From Stenotrophomonas sp. Ste86 (lineage in GTDB: Bacteria > Pseudomonadota > Gammaproteobacteria > Xanthomonadales > Xanthomonadaceae), in the NCBI RefSeq assembly GCF_024519465.1, contig NZ_JALJRW010000020.1, positions 1 to 64,000 on the forward strand: 64,000 nucleotides of DNA, given 5' to 3'. Position numbers and translations under genes: made by a program. Positions 17,786 through 27,898 of the stretch are shown here, piece by piece; positions within the stretch are counted from its first letter, which is position 1, and every line of letters begins with the position of its first letter. The notes under the pieces are model-generated. The model had not been told where the DNA came from and searched no databases. It was given only the letters and a program-made list of their open reading frames with translations.

Positions 17786-18715
17786 ATGCGTAATCCCCAC
17801 TGGCGTCTGATCCTCAACGGCAAGGCCACCGGCAACGTGGACCTGCGCGAGGCCGTGCACGCCCTGCGCGAGCGCGGCGTGGTGCTGGAGGTGCGGGTCA
17901 CCTGGGAGGACGGCGATGCCGAGCGCTATGTCGCCGAGGCCATCGAGCACGGCGTGGACACCATCATTGCCGCCGGCGGCGATGGCACCCTGAGCGAAGC
18001 GGCCGAGACCCTGGCCCATCGCCCCGAGTCGGCCGACGCGCTGCCGTCGCTGGGCCTGGTGCCGCTGGGCACCGCCAATGACTTCGCCACGGCCGCCGGC
18101 ATCCCGGCTGACCCGTTGGAGGCGCTGACCCTGATCGAACAGGAGCTGGCACGCCCGATCGACCTGCTCAACATCGACGCCGACGGCGAGCGCTGGTGGT
18201 GCGCCAACGTGGCCAGCGGCGGCTTCGGAACCGAGGTCACCGTGGAGACCGATGAAGGCCTGAAGAAGGTGCTCGGCGGGCTGGCCTACCTGGTGACCGG
18301 CATCTCGCGGCTGGGTCGGATCGACCCGATCCGGGCGCGACTGCGCACCCCGGATTTCGACTGGGAAGGCGGCTTCATCGCGCTGGGCATCGGCAACGGC
18401 CGTCAGGCCGGCGGTGGACAGGTGCTGTGCCCGGACGCGGTGGTCGACGATGGCCTGCTGGATGTCACGGTCATCCCCGAACTCAGCGGCGAAGTCGCCT
18501 CGACCTTCGCCGCGCTGATCAAGGGCGGCAAGCAGGGTGCGCTGGAACAGGTGGCCGAGCGCACGCGTGCGCCGTGGGTCGAGATCGAGGCGGCTGAGCC
18601 GATCACCCTGAATCTGGATGGCGAGCCGGTGCAGGCAACGCACTTCCGGATTGAATGCGTGGCGTCGCGGGTGCGGATGCATCTGCATCCGGGGAGCCAT
18701 CTGCTGGGTGGGTGA
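17786..18715 (+). CDS. yegS: YegS-like lipid kinase
   Basis: The 309-residue protein belongs to the diacylglycerol-kinase catalytic family. It has the nucleotide site [17 protein letters not shown] (GGDGT at 64-68), [13 protein letters not shown], and the later [18 protein letters not shown] and DDGLLDV motifs. E. coli YegS phosphorylates phosphatidylglycerol in vitro. A role in phospholipid turnover at the inner membrane is likely, but the substrate is not certain. The start is ATG 17786, without a strong ribosome site. Confidence 0.92.
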   Translation: MRNPHWRLILNGKATGNVDLREAVHALRERGVVLEVRVTWEDGDAERYVAEAIEHGVDTIIAAGGDGTLSEAAETLAHRPESADALPSLGLVPLGTANDFATAAGIPADPLEALTLIEQELARPIDLLNIDADGERWWCANVASGGFGTEVTVETDEGLKKVLGGLAYLVTGISRLGRIDPIRARLRTPDFDWEGGFIALGIGNGRQAGGGQVLCPDAVVDDGLLDVTVIPELSGEVASTFAALIKGGKQGALEQVAERTRAPWVEIEAAEPITLNLDGEPVQATHFRIECVASRVRMHLHPGSHLLGG

Positions 18716-18745
18716 GTTGTGGGCGGGTGCTCTGCGCGTGCCGGA

Positions 18746-19612
18746 TCACAGCAGTGGAATGTCTTCCTCCTTGCTGGGGAACTTGAAGGCTTCACGCTTC
18801 TTTCGGATGTGCTCGGGCATCGGCGGTCGCGGGATGTTGCGAGCGATCAACCATTGCTGGCATTTCTTCTGCCAGGGCAGCAGGTCGGGCGTGGTGATCT
18901 CCCAGTAGATGTCTTCGACCATCCGCATGGGGGGCGCCTCCCCCGATCCAGTCAGTATCTCGGTCTTGATGGTTGGATCTGCGCCGTGCTCCAGCAGCCA
19001 GTAGGCGTAATTGAAGCCGCCTCGACTGGTGTACAGGCTCAATATTGTGTCTGCGGAGCCGAGATTGGCCTCATTGATGTTTGCGCCGTGCTCCACGAGC
19101 AACTGCACGTTCTTCCATTGGTTCCCACTGATGAAGGCCTGAAACAGAAGCGTCTCGGTGTTTGAGTTGCGTGTGTTCGGATCTCCGCCATGGTCAAGGA
19201 GCATTTCCAAGAATCGCGAGTCATCCATCTTTGCTGCATAAACCATTGCGTTGTTGGGGCGGTAGTCTTCGCCGTCCACCTTTCTCAACAATCGGGCGTT
19301 CGGATCTGCGCCGTTCTCAAGCATGGCGCGTAGGCCGTCCAAGTTCTTCGCCCGAAGCGGCCAGGCAATCAGCGGAATGCCGTCGCGTTTGGCGAATTCC
19401 TTGTTGGGATCAACGCCTTCGTCCTTGATCAGATGACGAATAGTTTTCGCATCGCCCTCTTCACTTGCGATGGCCAGCTGCAATGCCTTGCCTTCGAAAT
19501 ACTGTCCAGCGCCCTGGGCTGAGGTCGCTGCACAGCCGCTGAGAACGAAAAGTGTGAGCCAAGCCGCAGAAAGCAGGCCTTTCATTGTCATCATGTGAAG
19601 GCTGGTACGCAC
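18746..19612 (-). CDS. Ankyrin-repeat lipoprotein, candidate immunity protein
   Basis: The 288-residue product has a lipoprotein signal (LLSAAWLTLFVLSGCAATS, lipobox LSGC), so it should be tethered in the periplasm. The mature part contains four to five ankyrin repeats, seen as LDGLRAMLENGADPN, SRFLEMLLDHGGDPN, WKNVQLLVEHGANIN and FNYAYWLLEHGADP. It ends in a charged tail (HIRKKREAFKFPSKEEDI). It is divergent from the lipase-type effector at 19725, with 112 bp between them. Periplasmic lipoproteins encoded beside XVIPCD effectors are their immunity proteins in Xanthomonas and Stenotrophomonas, so I infer it protects the producer from the lipase. Its GC content is lower than its neighbours. 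GTG 19612 with AGGA upstream is used here; ATG 19585 is the alternative start. Confidence 0.8.
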   Translation of the reverse strand: MRTSLHMMTMKGLLSAAWLTLFVLSGCAATSAQGAGQYFEGKALQLAIASEEGDAKTIRHLIKDEGVDPNKEFAKRDGIPLIAWPLRAKNLDGLRAMLENGADPNARLLRKVDGEDYRPNNAMVYAAKMDDSRFLEMLLDHGGDPNTRNSNTETLLFQAFISGNQWKNVQLLVEHGANINEANLGSADTILSLYTSRGGFNYAYWLLEHGADPTIKTEILTGSGEAPPMRMVEDIYWEITTPDLLPWQKKCQQWLIARNIPRPPMPEHIRKKREAFKFPSKEEDIPLL

Positions 19613-19724
19613 GGTGGTCCTAGTATTGAGCCCTGGCGGATGACATTAGCAAAATGTTCTGTTATCCGATAATGGTCGTGGCTCGGGAGAGTCGCGCTCA
19701 CTTCACAGTGCAATGGAGCTTGCC

Positions 19725-22115
19725 ATGAGTCGTCCCGAGATTGAGGCGCGTGCCCGCGCCATCCAGGAGCAGAATGTCCTTGTCCAGCAGCTTCGCGACA
19801 GCGGGCAGGACAGTGCGGCAGACAAGCTCCAGGAAACCTACCACGCGCGTGAGATGTCCGGATTGGCGGCGGACGTGTACCAGTCAGCCAAGCGCGATGG
19901 TGAGCCGCCTGCGGGCTGGACGCGCGCCAGCGTGGATCCAGCGGCATTGCGTGCGGCGGGGATCAACATGTCGGACGAAGAAATTCGCAAGCAGTTGCAG
20001 CCCAAGCAGTCAGGTTTCCGAGCAGAGATCTACATCCCTGATAAGAGCGTGTTTGGAGAGGACGCAAAGCCCGTCCTGGTCTTCAAGGGGTCAACCGGCG
20101 AGATCATCGATCCTGACGCCCCAGGGGGACGCCGCGAATCCGGTGGAGAGGACTTCCTCAACAACGGTCAGCAAGGCATCGGGATGCGCAGTGATTATTA
20201 TGATCGCGCCATGCAGCTTGCGGCGGTGATGAACCAGGCGAGCCGCGGAAACTTCGAAATCGCCGGCCACTCCCTCGGCGGCGGCATGGCTTCCGCGGCC
20301 TCGGCTGTCACCGGTGCGCGCGCCACCACCTTCAACGCCGCCGGCCTGCACCCCGATACGCCGGCGCGCTTTGCCAAAGACAACGGCCTGCCGACCTTCA
20401 ATCCCGAGCAGAGCGTGCACACCTACCAGACCAGCGGGGAGGTGCTCAACGATGTGCAGAACGGGATGCAGCGTCTGAACGCGCAGCAGCGGCATGCCTA
20501 TGGCCTGTTGGCCAACGAGGCCAGCCTGCTGCTGCGCGAGCCGATGATGCAGGCCAAGGTCGCCGAGAAGATGCGCGAAATGCTGCCGCCCGGCGCGCAG
20601 ACCGCCGCCGCGCAGTTTGTGGAGCAACTGGCCACGAAGCCGGGCTATGAGGCGCTGCGCAACATTCCGGTGGCCGCTGGCCGCATGGAGATCGTGCTCG
20701 ACCCCAAGACCCACGATGCGCAAGGCAAGCTGGTGGACCGCGCGCGTACGGATGCTCCGAGCCAGGTGGCCGAACTGGCCGGACCGCTGTCCAAGGTGCT
20801 GCACGCGGCTGCGCATGGCATGCATGACGGGCGCGTGGTCGGTGAGCAGGTCGAGCGCGCAGGCGCGGTGGTGGCGCACGGGTTGGACAAGACCGGCGAC
20901 GGCGTAGCGCAGGTTGCGCGGGTCAATGGCATGGTGCTCGGCAAAATGGTTGATATGGGATCGACCACGCTGCAGGTCGGCGCGAAAGCCACCACGACGG
21001 TGTATGCCGAGGGCCGCGAGCTGACCGGCATGATCGAGTCCACACGCCACCGCGTGGAAAGCAGGGTGCAGTCCGGCGTGCTTTCGCTCGCGTCTTGGGG
21101 GGCGGGCAAATTGGGCATGGACGACACCGCCAGAGAACTCAGCCGAGACGCCACTGCGACCCACGCTGCCGGCGAGGCGCGCGCCACGGCCGCCTCCCGC
21201 CACGCCCGTGAGGACGCCGACGCGGCGCGGGGCGCGGGCCGCCGCGTCGCAGATACCATCGACCATGGCGGCCAGTGGGCGGCCGGTGGCCTGCGCAACG
21301 GCTACGCCACGGCGGGCGCCTACGTCGACAAGGGGTATGACTTGGCCGCGTATCACGTGAAAACAACCGCGGCGCAGGCACCGGCGGTGTTTGCATCGGT
21401 GGGTGGCATCGCTGCGGGGCTGCAGAGCACGGCCAGGAACTATGTGCCCACCCCGACTGCGCCGCAGAATATCGGCAACATCATCGAAACCAAGCGGCTG
21501 TACGACCGCATCGGCCCGGCCTTCGGCGAGGCAGTCAACCGCCACGGCATGAAAGAAACCGTTATCCCCAGCCTGGACGCGGAACTGATCCGGCAAGAGG
21601 CGGCAGCGCGGACGCTGGTGCAGCAGCACGAGCGTATCCAGCACCCGGACGCCGGCCGGCCGGCCAGCGTCGGTACCGAGCCTGGCAGCCGAACGGTCGG
21701 GATCAACGACCCCAGCCATCAGGATTACAAGCTCTTCAAGGGTGCACAAACCGGCGTGCACGGCATCGACGCCAGCTTCAACCACACCCCCGACCTGCAA
21801 AGCGATCAGCTCGCCGGTGCCTTGGCGGCCAAGGCCAAGCAGGAAGGCCTGCAGTCGATCGAGCGGGTGGTGCTCAGCGAGGATCGCGCGCGTGCGTTCG
21901 CGGTGGATACGCCGGACCTGGCCGCCGTCAACCGTCACCTGGCCTATGTCGACGTCGTCGCTGGACGACAGCAGCCGCTGAGCGTCAGTACCGAGCAGGC
22001 GGCCGAGGTCGACCGGCAGCAGGACCGGGCGGCCAATGCGCCGCAGCTGACCGCCAGCGTCACCGCCGAACAGCAGGCGCAGGACCAGCAATCGGTGGCC
22101 CGGCGGATGGGCTGA
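19725..22115 (+). CDS. Putative T4SS antibacterial effector: N-terminal lipase, C-terminal XVIPCD
   Basis: This is a 796-residue protein. An N-terminal alpha/beta-hydrolase region (about 95-260) has the lipase nucleophile motif GHSLGGG with Ser183. The middle (about 300-640) is long, Ala-rich and helical, with small hydrophobic patches (VFASVGGIAAGLQ). The last 140 residues match the XVIPCD pattern: a start like NDPSHQDYKLFKGAQ, a conserved helix with SDQLAGALAAKAKQEGL, then IERVVLSED, VNRHLAYVDV and a Gln-rich tail (VDRQQDRA). XVIPCD is the signal recognised by VirD4 of the Xanthomonadales killing T4SS. The predicted role is a secreted phospholipase or lipase acting on rival bacteria. The start is ATG 19725 with GGAG six bases upstream; ATG 19713 has no such site. 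The first 550 bases are poorer in GC than the rest. Confidence 0.85.
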   Translation: MSRPEIEARARAIQEQNVLVQQLRDSGQDSAADKLQETYHAREMSGLAADVYQSAKRDGEPPAGWTRASVDPAALRAAGINMSDEEIRKQLQPKQSGFRAEIYIPDKSVFGEDAKPVLVFKGSTGEIIDPDAPGGRRESGGEDFLNNGQQGIGMRSDYYDRAMQLAAVMNQASRGNFEIAGHSLGGGMASAASAVTGARATTFNAAGLHPDTPARFAKDNGLPTFNPEQSVHTYQTSGEVLNDVQNGMQRLNAQQRHAYGLLANEASLLLREPMMQAKVAEKMREMLPPGAQTAAAQFVEQLATKPGYEALRNIPVAAGRMEIVLDPKTHDAQGKLVDRARTDAPSQVAELAGPLSKVLHAAAHGMHDGRVVGEQVERAGAVVAHGLDKTGDGVAQVARVNGMVLGKMVDMGSTTLQVGAKATTTVYAEGRELTGMIESTRHRVESRVQSGVLSLASWGAGKLGMDDTARELSRDATATHAAGEARATAASRHAREDADAARGAGRRVADTIDHGGQWAAGGLRNGYATAGAYVDKGYDLAAYHVKTTAAQAPAVFASVGGIAAGLQSTARNYVPTPTAPQNIGNIIETKRLYDRIGPAFGEAVNRHGMKETVIPSLDAELIRQEAAARTLVQQHERIQHPDAGRPASVGTEPGSRTVGINDPSHQDYKLFKGAQTGVHGIDASFNHTPDLQSDQLAGALAAKAKQEGLQSIERVVLSEDRARAFAVDTPDLAAVNRHLAYVDVVAGRQQPLSVSTEQAAEVDRQQDRAANAPQLTASVTAEQQAQDQQSVARRMG

Positions 22116-22221
22116 CCGCCCCGCGCGGCTGACGGGATCGCCCGGCCTGGCCTTGCGCCGGGCTGACCCGCGCCGGCCAAACGGGTTCCATCCCATGCCG
22201 CCGATGCGGTACAGTCGCCGG

Positions 22222-22371
22222 GTGTCCATTCTGACGACCCCGCATACCCTTTCTTCCGCTCGCCGTTGGTGGCGATGGTGGCCTGTTGCCGTCGTCCGTC
22301 CCGCCACCGCCGTTTCCCGGAAGGAAAGTCGTCTTGATCACGTTCGAGCAGTTCCAGCAGCAGGCCGCTGA
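22222..22371 (+). CDS. trpE leader ORF with four Trp codons
   Basis: A 49-codon frame starts at GTG 22222 (in-frame ATG codons at 22195 and 22204 are alternatives). It carries TGG TGG CGA TGG TGG at 22267-22281, reading RRWWRWWP. Tandem Trp codons just before a trp gene are the mark of an attenuation leader peptide. It does not stop before trpE but runs 38 bases into it in another frame (stop 22369-22371). A candidate promoter has TACAGT at 22209-22214 as -10, which would put the transcript start very near GTG 22222, so the leader could be leaderless. Confidence 0.55.
   Translation: MSILTTPHTLSSARRWWRWWPVAVVRPATAVSRKESRLDHVRAVPAAGR
22249..22328 (+). promoter_or_regulatory. Candidate translational attenuator of trpE (anti-SD and SD)
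   Basis: The trpE Shine-Dalgarno region GGAAGGAAAG (22319-22328) is nearly complementary to CTTTCTTCC at 22249-22257, just upstream of the Trp codons (one bulged base). A second possible stem pairs GGTGGCG in the Trp codon run (22268-22274) with CGCCACC (22302-22308). There is no U-run between the Trp codons and trpE, so a classical terminator is not visible. A ribosome stalled on the Trp codons would cover the anti-SD and leave trpE open. This mechanism is inference. Confidence 0.4.
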
Positions 22372-23809
22372 AGGCCACACCCGCATCCCCGTCGTCCGCG
22401 AAGTGCTGTCCGACCTGGACACGCCGCTTTCGGTCTATCTGAAGCTCGCCGACGGCCCGCATACCTATCTGTTTGAATCGGTCGAGGGCGGTGAACGCTT
22501 CGGGCGCTATTCCATCATCGGCCTGCCGGCGCGCCGGGTGTATGCCTTCCACGGCCATACGCTGACCGTCAGTGAGTCCGGTGAGGTGGTGGAAACCCGT
22601 GAGGTGGAAGATCCGTTTACCGAGGTCGAGGCGCTGCGCAGCGCCCATTCGGTGCCCAAGCTGGCCGGTCTGCCGGGCTTCACCGGTGGCCTGGTGGGCT
22701 GGTTCGGGTTCGAGTGCATCGGCTACATCGAGCCGCGCCTGGCACCACCGCGTGGCCGCGACGAGCTGGGCACGCCGGACATCCTGCTGCTGCACTCCGA
22801 AGAGCTGGCGGTGTTCGACAACCTCAAGGGCCGTCTGTACCTGATCGTGCACGCCGACCCCGGCCAGCTCGGGGCGTGGGACCAGGCCCAGGCCAAGCTG
22901 GACGCGCTGGTGGCCAAACTGCGCGCCCCCGGCGCCGGTTACCCCGCGCCGATCACCCGCGACGTGCTGGACGAGAACGATTTCGTCTCCGGATTCACCC
23001 GCGATGGCTTCATTGCCGCGGTGGAGAAATCCAAGGAATACATCCGCGCCGGCGACATCTTCCAGGTGGTGCTGAGCCAGCGTCTGAGCGTGCCGTTCAA
23101 GGCGCGCCCGGTGGATGTGTACCGCGCGCTGCGTGCGCTCAATCCTTCGCCGTACATGTATTTCCTCGACACGGGCGACGTGCAGGTGGTCGGCTCCTCG
23201 CCGGAGATCCTGGTGCGCCTGCAGGATGGTGAAGTGACCGTGCGCCCGATCGCCGGCACCCGCCCGCGCGGCGCAACGGTGGAAGAAGACAACGCACTGG
23301 AAGTCGAATTGCTGGCCGATCCGAAGGAGCGCGCCGAGCACCTGATGCTGATCGACCTCGGCCGCAATGACGCCGGTCGTGTGTCCAAGGCGGGCACCGT
23401 GGAAGTGGGCGAGCAGTTCGTGATCGAACGCTACAGCCACGTCATGCATATCGTCAGCGAAGTCACCGGGCAGCTGCAGCCGGGCCTGAGCTATGCCGAC
23501 GTGCTGCGCGCGACGTTCCCGGCCGGTACGGTCAGTGGCGCGCCGAAGATCCGCGCGCTGGAAGTCATCCGCGAGCTGGAGCCGATCAAGCGCAACGTCT
23601 ACGCCGGCAGCATCGGCTACATCGGCTGGCATGGCGATGCCGATACCGCGATCGCGATCCGCACCGCGGTGATCAAGGACGGCCGCCTGCACGTGCAGGC
23701 CGGCGCCGGCATCGTCTACGACTCCGATCCGGGCAAGGAATGGGACGAGACGATGAACAAGGGTCGCGCGTTGTTCCGTGCCGTGGCGCAGGCTGCCAAG
23801 GGCCTCTGA
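22334..23809 (+). CDS. trpE: Anthranilate synthase component I
   Basis: TrpE makes anthranilate from chorismate, using ammonia supplied by TrpG. The 491-residue protein has the inhibitor-site Ser motif near LFESVEGGERFGRYS, the chorismate-binding core GDIFQVVLSQRLSVPF, SSPEILVRL, PIAGTRPRG, HLMLIDLGRND, and the Mg-site end FPAGTVSGAPKIRAL. It starts at TTG 22334 with GGAAGGAAAG five bases upstream, giving LITFEQFQQQAAEG as N-terminus, as in xanthomonad TrpE. It is separated from trpG by a SIMPL-family gene. Regulation by the leader at 22222-22328 is likely. Confidence 0.97.
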   Translation: MITFEQFQQQAAEGHTRIPVVREVLSDLDTPLSVYLKLADGPHTYLFESVEGGERFGRYSIIGLPARRVYAFHGHTLTVSESGEVVETREVEDPFTEVEALRSAHSVPKLAGLPGFTGGLVGWFGFECIGYIEPRLAPPRGRDELGTPDILLLHSEELAVFDNLKGRLYLIVHADPGQLGAWDQAQAKLDALVAKLRAPGAGYPAPITRDVLDENDFVSGFTRDGFIAAVEKSKEYIRAGDIFQVVLSQRLSVPFKARPVDVYRALRALNPSPYMYFLDTGDVQVVGSSPEILVRLQDGEVTVRPIAGTRPRGATVEEDNALEVELLADPKERAEHLMLIDLGRNDAGRVSKAGTVEVGEQFVIERYSHVMHIVSEVTGQLQPGLSYADVLRATFPAGTVSGAPKIRALEVIRELEPIKRNVYAGSIGYIGWHGDADTAIAIRTAVIKDGRLHVQAGAGIVYDSDPGKEWDETMNKGRALFRAVAQAAKGL

Positions 23810-23870
23810 TTTTAAAGCGCCGTGGCCGTTGCCACGGTCTTCCGCTGCATCATCTGACAAGGAATACCGC

Positions 23871-24644
23871 ATGAAGCTGCTGAGCGCATTGCTGTTGTCG
23901 TCGACGTTGGCCGTGGCGGCCGCACCTGCATGGGCGCAGGCCAACTCCATTCCCTCGCAGCCGCATCTATTGGTGAAGGGCGAAGGCTCACGGACGGTGA
24001 TGCCGGACCGTTTCACCGTGGACTTGTTGGTGAAGTCGACCGATATGCAGCCCGACGTGGCGCGCGGCAAGGTGCAGGACAACATTGCCAGTGTGCTGGG
24101 GTCGTTCAAGCGACACCGCGCCGTGTCTGGCACCGTGCGTGCGGACAACCTGATGATCCAGCCGGAAATGCGCTATGCCAACAACCGGCAGGAGTTCGTC
24201 GGCACGCGGGTCAGCCGACGCGTGCGGGGTAGCTTTGACAACACCGAAGCACTGCAGGCGTTTCTGCGCGATACCGCCGCCAGTGAAGACCTGCAGATCA
24301 CTTCCCTGCAGCCGGGCTATTCGAAAGAAGCGACGTTGCGCGCCGAGCTGAAGGCCGAAGCTGCCGCGCAGACGCGCCAATCGGCCCAGGGTCTGGCGCA
24401 AGCCTACGGCGCACGGATCTCCGGGCTGTACAGCATCTCCGACGTCGCGCCGAGTTTCGCCTATGGCGTGCAGGCCGGCACCTGGCCGCGTGCGCAGGCA
24501 GGCAACGTGATGCCTCCTTCGCCGCCTGCGCCGGGGTACGACATCGAGACGACTGGATCGCGGGCAACCGAATCGGTTCAGGCCGGGCCGATCAGCATCA
24601 CCGAAAACGTGTACGCCATCTTCCTCATTACCGACGGATCCTGA
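23871..24644 (+). CDS. Periplasmic SIMPL-domain (DUF541) protein
   Basis: The 257-residue product has a Sec signal peptide ([20 protein letters not shown], cleavage after AWA). The mature domain opens [19 protein letters not shown], typical of SIMPL/DUF541 proteins such as E. coli YggE, with the later [14 protein letters not shown] block. The function of the family is poorly defined (envelope or oxidative stress links in E. coli). It sits between trpE and trpG with two bases to the trpG start, so it is part of the trp transcription unit. No role in tryptophan synthesis is known to me. An AAGGA precedes ATG 23871. Confidence 0.88.
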   Translation: MKLLSALLLSSTLAVAAAPAWAQANSIPSQPHLLVKGEGSRTVMPDRFTVDLLVKSTDMQPDVARGKVQDNIASVLGSFKRHRAVSGTVRADNLMIQPEMRYANNRQEFVGTRVSRRVRGSFDNTEALQAFLRDTAASEDLQITSLQPGYSKEATLRAELKAEAAAQTRQSAQGLAQAYGARISGLYSISDVAPSFAYGVQAGTWPRAQAGNVMPPSPPAPGYDIETTGSRATESVQAGPISITENVYAIFLITDGS

Positions 24645-24646
24645 TT

Positions 24647-25225
<579 letters not shown>

Positions 25226-25257
25226 GCGCGCCGCACCTGTACCGCAAAGGACCCCCC

Positions 25258-26295
25258 ATGACCTTCTCCGCCCAGGAAGCCCTGCAGCGCACCATCGAAC
25301 ACCGCGAAATCTTTTTCGACGAAATGGTCGACCTGATGCGTCAAGTGATGCGCGGTGACGTGTCGCCGGTGATGACGGCCGCCATCCTCACCGGCCTGCG
25401 GGTCAAGAAGGAAACCGTCGGCGAGATTGCCGGGGCGGCCACGGTGATGCGCGAACTGGCGCTGGCGGTGCCGGTGCAGGACAAGACCCACCTGGTGGAT
25501 ATCGTCGGCACCGGTGGCGATGGCTCGCACACGTTCAACATCTCCACCTGCGCGATGTTCGTGGTCGCCGCGGCCGGCGCCAAGGTGGCCAAGCACGGCA
25601 ACCGCAGCGTCTCGTCCAAATCCGGCAGTGCCGATGCGGTCGAAGCCCTGGGCGCGATCATCGACCTGCGCCCGGAGGAGGTCGCGCGGGCGATCACCGA
25701 GACCGGGATCGGCTTCATGTTCGCGCCGATGCACCACCCGGCGATGAAGATCGTCGCGCCGGTGCGCCGCGAAATGGGCGTGCGCACCATCTTCAACATC
25801 CTCGGCCCGTTGACCAATCCGGTGGGCGCCACCAATGTGCTGATGGGCGTGTTCCACCCGGACCTGGTCGGCATCCAGGCGCGCGTGCTGCGTGAACTCG
25901 GCGCCGAACGCGCACTGGTGGTGTGGGGGCGCGACAACATGGACGAGATCTCATTGGGCGCCGGCACCCTGGTCGGTGAACTGCGCGACGGCAAGGTGCG
26001 CGAATATGAAATCCATCCGGAAGACTTCGGCATCGCCATGTCGGCCAGCCGCAACCTGAAAGTGGCCAACCCGGAGGAATCGATCGCGATGCTGCGCGGC
26101 GTGCTCGACAACCAGCCCGGCCCGGCGCTGGATATCGTCGCGCTCAATGCCGGCGCGGCCCTGTACGTGGCCGGCGTGGCCGACAGCATCGCCGATGGCC
26201 TGGCGCGCGCCCGCGCGGCCATCGCCGACGGCAGCGCACGTGCGCGCATGACGCAGTACGTGGACGCCACCCAGCGCATCCGCGCCGGGGCCTGA
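25258..26295 (+). CDS. trpD: Anthranilate phosphoribosyltransferase
   Basis: TrpD transfers phosphoribose from PRPP to anthranilate. The 345-residue protein has the glycine-rich PRPP loop [38 protein letters not shown], and the anthranilate-site region [20 protein letters not shown] followed by [13 protein letters not shown]. It starts at ATG 25258 with AAAGGA upstream. The upstream open extension is the trpG overlap and is not used. It forms trpG-trpD-trpC in one unit. Confidence 0.98.
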   Translation: MTFSAQEALQRTIEHREIFFDEMVDLMRQVMRGDVSPVMTAAILTGLRVKKETVGEIAGAATVMRELALAVPVQDKTHLVDIVGTGGDGSHTFNISTCAMFVVAAAGAKVAKHGNRSVSSKSGSADAVEALGAIIDLRPEEVARAITETGIGFMFAPMHHPAMKIVAPVRREMGVRTIFNILGPLTNPVGATNVLMGVFHPDLVGIQARVLRELGAERALVVWGRDNMDEISLGAGTLVGELRDGKVREYEIHPEDFGIAMSASRNLKVANPEESIAMLRGVLDNQPGPALDIVALNAGAALYVAGVADSIADGLARARAAIADGSARARMTQYVDATQRIRAGA

Positions 26296-26360
26296 GCCCT
26301 CCGTTTCACGCTTTACCCGTGGCTGGTCGATAATGGCCGGCCTGAAGGACCCTGACCGAC

Positions 26361-27164
26361 ATGAGCGACAAGAGCGACATCCTCGACACCATCCTGGCCC
26401 GCAAGGCCGAAGAAGTCGCCGCCCGCCGTGCCCAGGTGCCGCTGGAGGCACTGATCGCCCGCGTGGCGCAGGCGTCGCCGGTGCGTGGCTTCGCCGATGC
26501 GCTGCGCGCCTCGATCGCTGCCGGCAACCCGGCGGTGATCGCCGAGATCAAGAAGGCCAGCCCGTCCAAGGGCGTGATCCGTCCCGACTTCCATCCGGCC
26601 GATATCGCGGTCAGCTACGAGTTCGGCGGCGCCAGTTGCCTGTCGGTGTTGACCGACGTGGACTTCTTCCAGGGCAGCGATGCCTACCTGCAGCAGGCGC
26701 GCGAGGCGTGCACGCTGCCGGTGCTGCGCAAGGACTTCGTGATCGATGCCTACCAGGTGTATGAAGCGCGCGTGCTCGGCGCCGACTGCATCCTGTTGAT
26801 CGTGGCCGCACTCAGCGACCGCCAGCTGGCCGAACTGTCCGACCTGGCCATGCAGCTGGGCATGGACGTGCTGGTGGAAGTGCACGACATCGACGAGCTC
26901 GAGCGCGCCATCCAGGTGCCGGTGCCGCTGATCGGCATCAACAACCGCAACCTGCGCACCTTCGAGGTGTCGCTGCAGACCACCTTGGACATGCGCCAGG
27001 CGGTGCCGCGCGATCGCCTGCTGGTCACCGAAAGCGGCATCCTCGGCCCGGCCGATGTCAGCGTCATGCTTGAGGCCGGGGTCAATGCGTTCCTGGTGGG
27101 GGAGGCCTTCATGCGCGTGGAAGAGCCCGGCGAGGGCCTGCGTCAGCTATTCTTCAGCGCATGA
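26361..27164 (+). CDS. trpC: Indole-3-glycerol phosphate synthase
   Basis: TrpC closes the indole ring. The 267-residue TIM-barrel has the catalytic-Lys segment [45 protein letters not shown], and the C-terminal [27 protein letters not shown]. It is a stand-alone TrpC, not fused to TrpF. trpF, trpB and trpA are not in this window, consistent with the split trp genes of xanthomonads. The stop overlaps the next start by four bases (ATGA). Confidence 0.98.
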   Translation: MSDKSDILDTILARKAEEVAARRAQVPLEALIARVAQASPVRGFADALRASIAAGNPAVIAEIKKASPSKGVIRPDFHPADIAVSYEFGGASCLSVLTDVDFFQGSDAYLQQAREACTLPVLRKDFVIDAYQVYEARVLGADCILLIVAALSDRQLAELSDLAMQLGMDVLVEVHDIDELERAIQVPVPLIGINNRNLRTFEVSLQTTLDMRQAVPRDRLLVTESGILGPADVSVMLEAGVNAFLVGEAFMRVEEPGEGLRQLFFSA

Positions 27165-27877
27165 CTGCGAACTACCCAACGCCGCGCGACGACGCCACGC
27201 TGGTGGTCTTCGATTTTGATCACACCCTCTACGATGGCGACTCGGGCAGCCATCTGTTTGCCTGGCTGATCAAGCGCAACCCGCTGCGGTTGCTGGTCGC
27301 GCTGCTGGCCACGCCGATCCTGGGGCCGCTGGTGGCGTTCCTGCCCACCCGCCGCCGTGGCATTTCCGGCTACGTCTGGATCGCCACCTTCGGCCTGCAC
27401 CGGGCGCGCGAGTTCAACAAGGTCATCGACCGCTACGTGCTTACCCACGAGGCCGATATCCGCCGCCGGCTGCTGCCGGTCGCGCTGGCGGTGTTCGCCA
27501 GGCATCGTGCGCAGGGCGACCGCGTGGTGGTCGCCACCGGCGCACCGCCCGAGCTTGCGCGCGCGATCCTGGCCTTCGTCGCCCACCAGGACGTGCCGGT
27601 GATCGGTACCGAGGTCGGCCCGTGCCTGGGCGCGGTGATCGCCACCCGCCACTGCCACAACGAAGAGAAGATGCGCATGCTGCGCGAGCGCGGCTACGGC
27701 GAAATCGCCATCGCCTACTCAGACAGCAGCGCCGACTTGCCGTTGCTGCTGGCCGCCAAGGCGCCCGTGGTGGTCAATCCCAAGGCGTCGCGGGTGGCCC
27801 ATTTCCGCCAGGTGCTGCCGCCGGGGACGCCCGTGCTCAACTGGGGCTGCGTGGATCGGGCCGGCGATCCGGTCTGA
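27161..27877 (+). CDS. HAD-IB family phosphatase
   Basis: The 238-residue protein has HAD motif [13 protein letters not shown] (nucleophile Asp in DFD), a helical cap with a hydrophobic stretch ([18 protein letters not shown]), motif [12 protein letters not shown] and motif [14 protein letters not shown]. Proteins of this IB class include SerB-like and phospholipid-phosphate phosphatases. Membrane association through the cap is possible. It is translationally coupled to trpC, but the substrate is unknown. The family often sits downstream of trpC in Xanthomonas, I believe, but I could not verify this here. Confidence 0.88.
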   Translation: MTANYPTPRDDATLVVFDFDHTLYDGDSGSHLFAWLIKRNPLRLLVALLATPILGPLVAFLPTRRRGISGYVWIATFGLHRAREFNKVIDRYVLTHEADIRRRLLPVALAVFARHRAQGDRVVVATGAPPELARAILAFVAHQDVPVIGTEVGPCLGAVIATRHCHNEEKMRMLRERGYGEIAIAYSDSSADLPLLLAAKAPVVVNPKASRVAHFRQVLPPGTPVLNWGCVDRAGDPV

Positions 27878-27898
27878 TCCTGCGATGACGCCTTCGGC

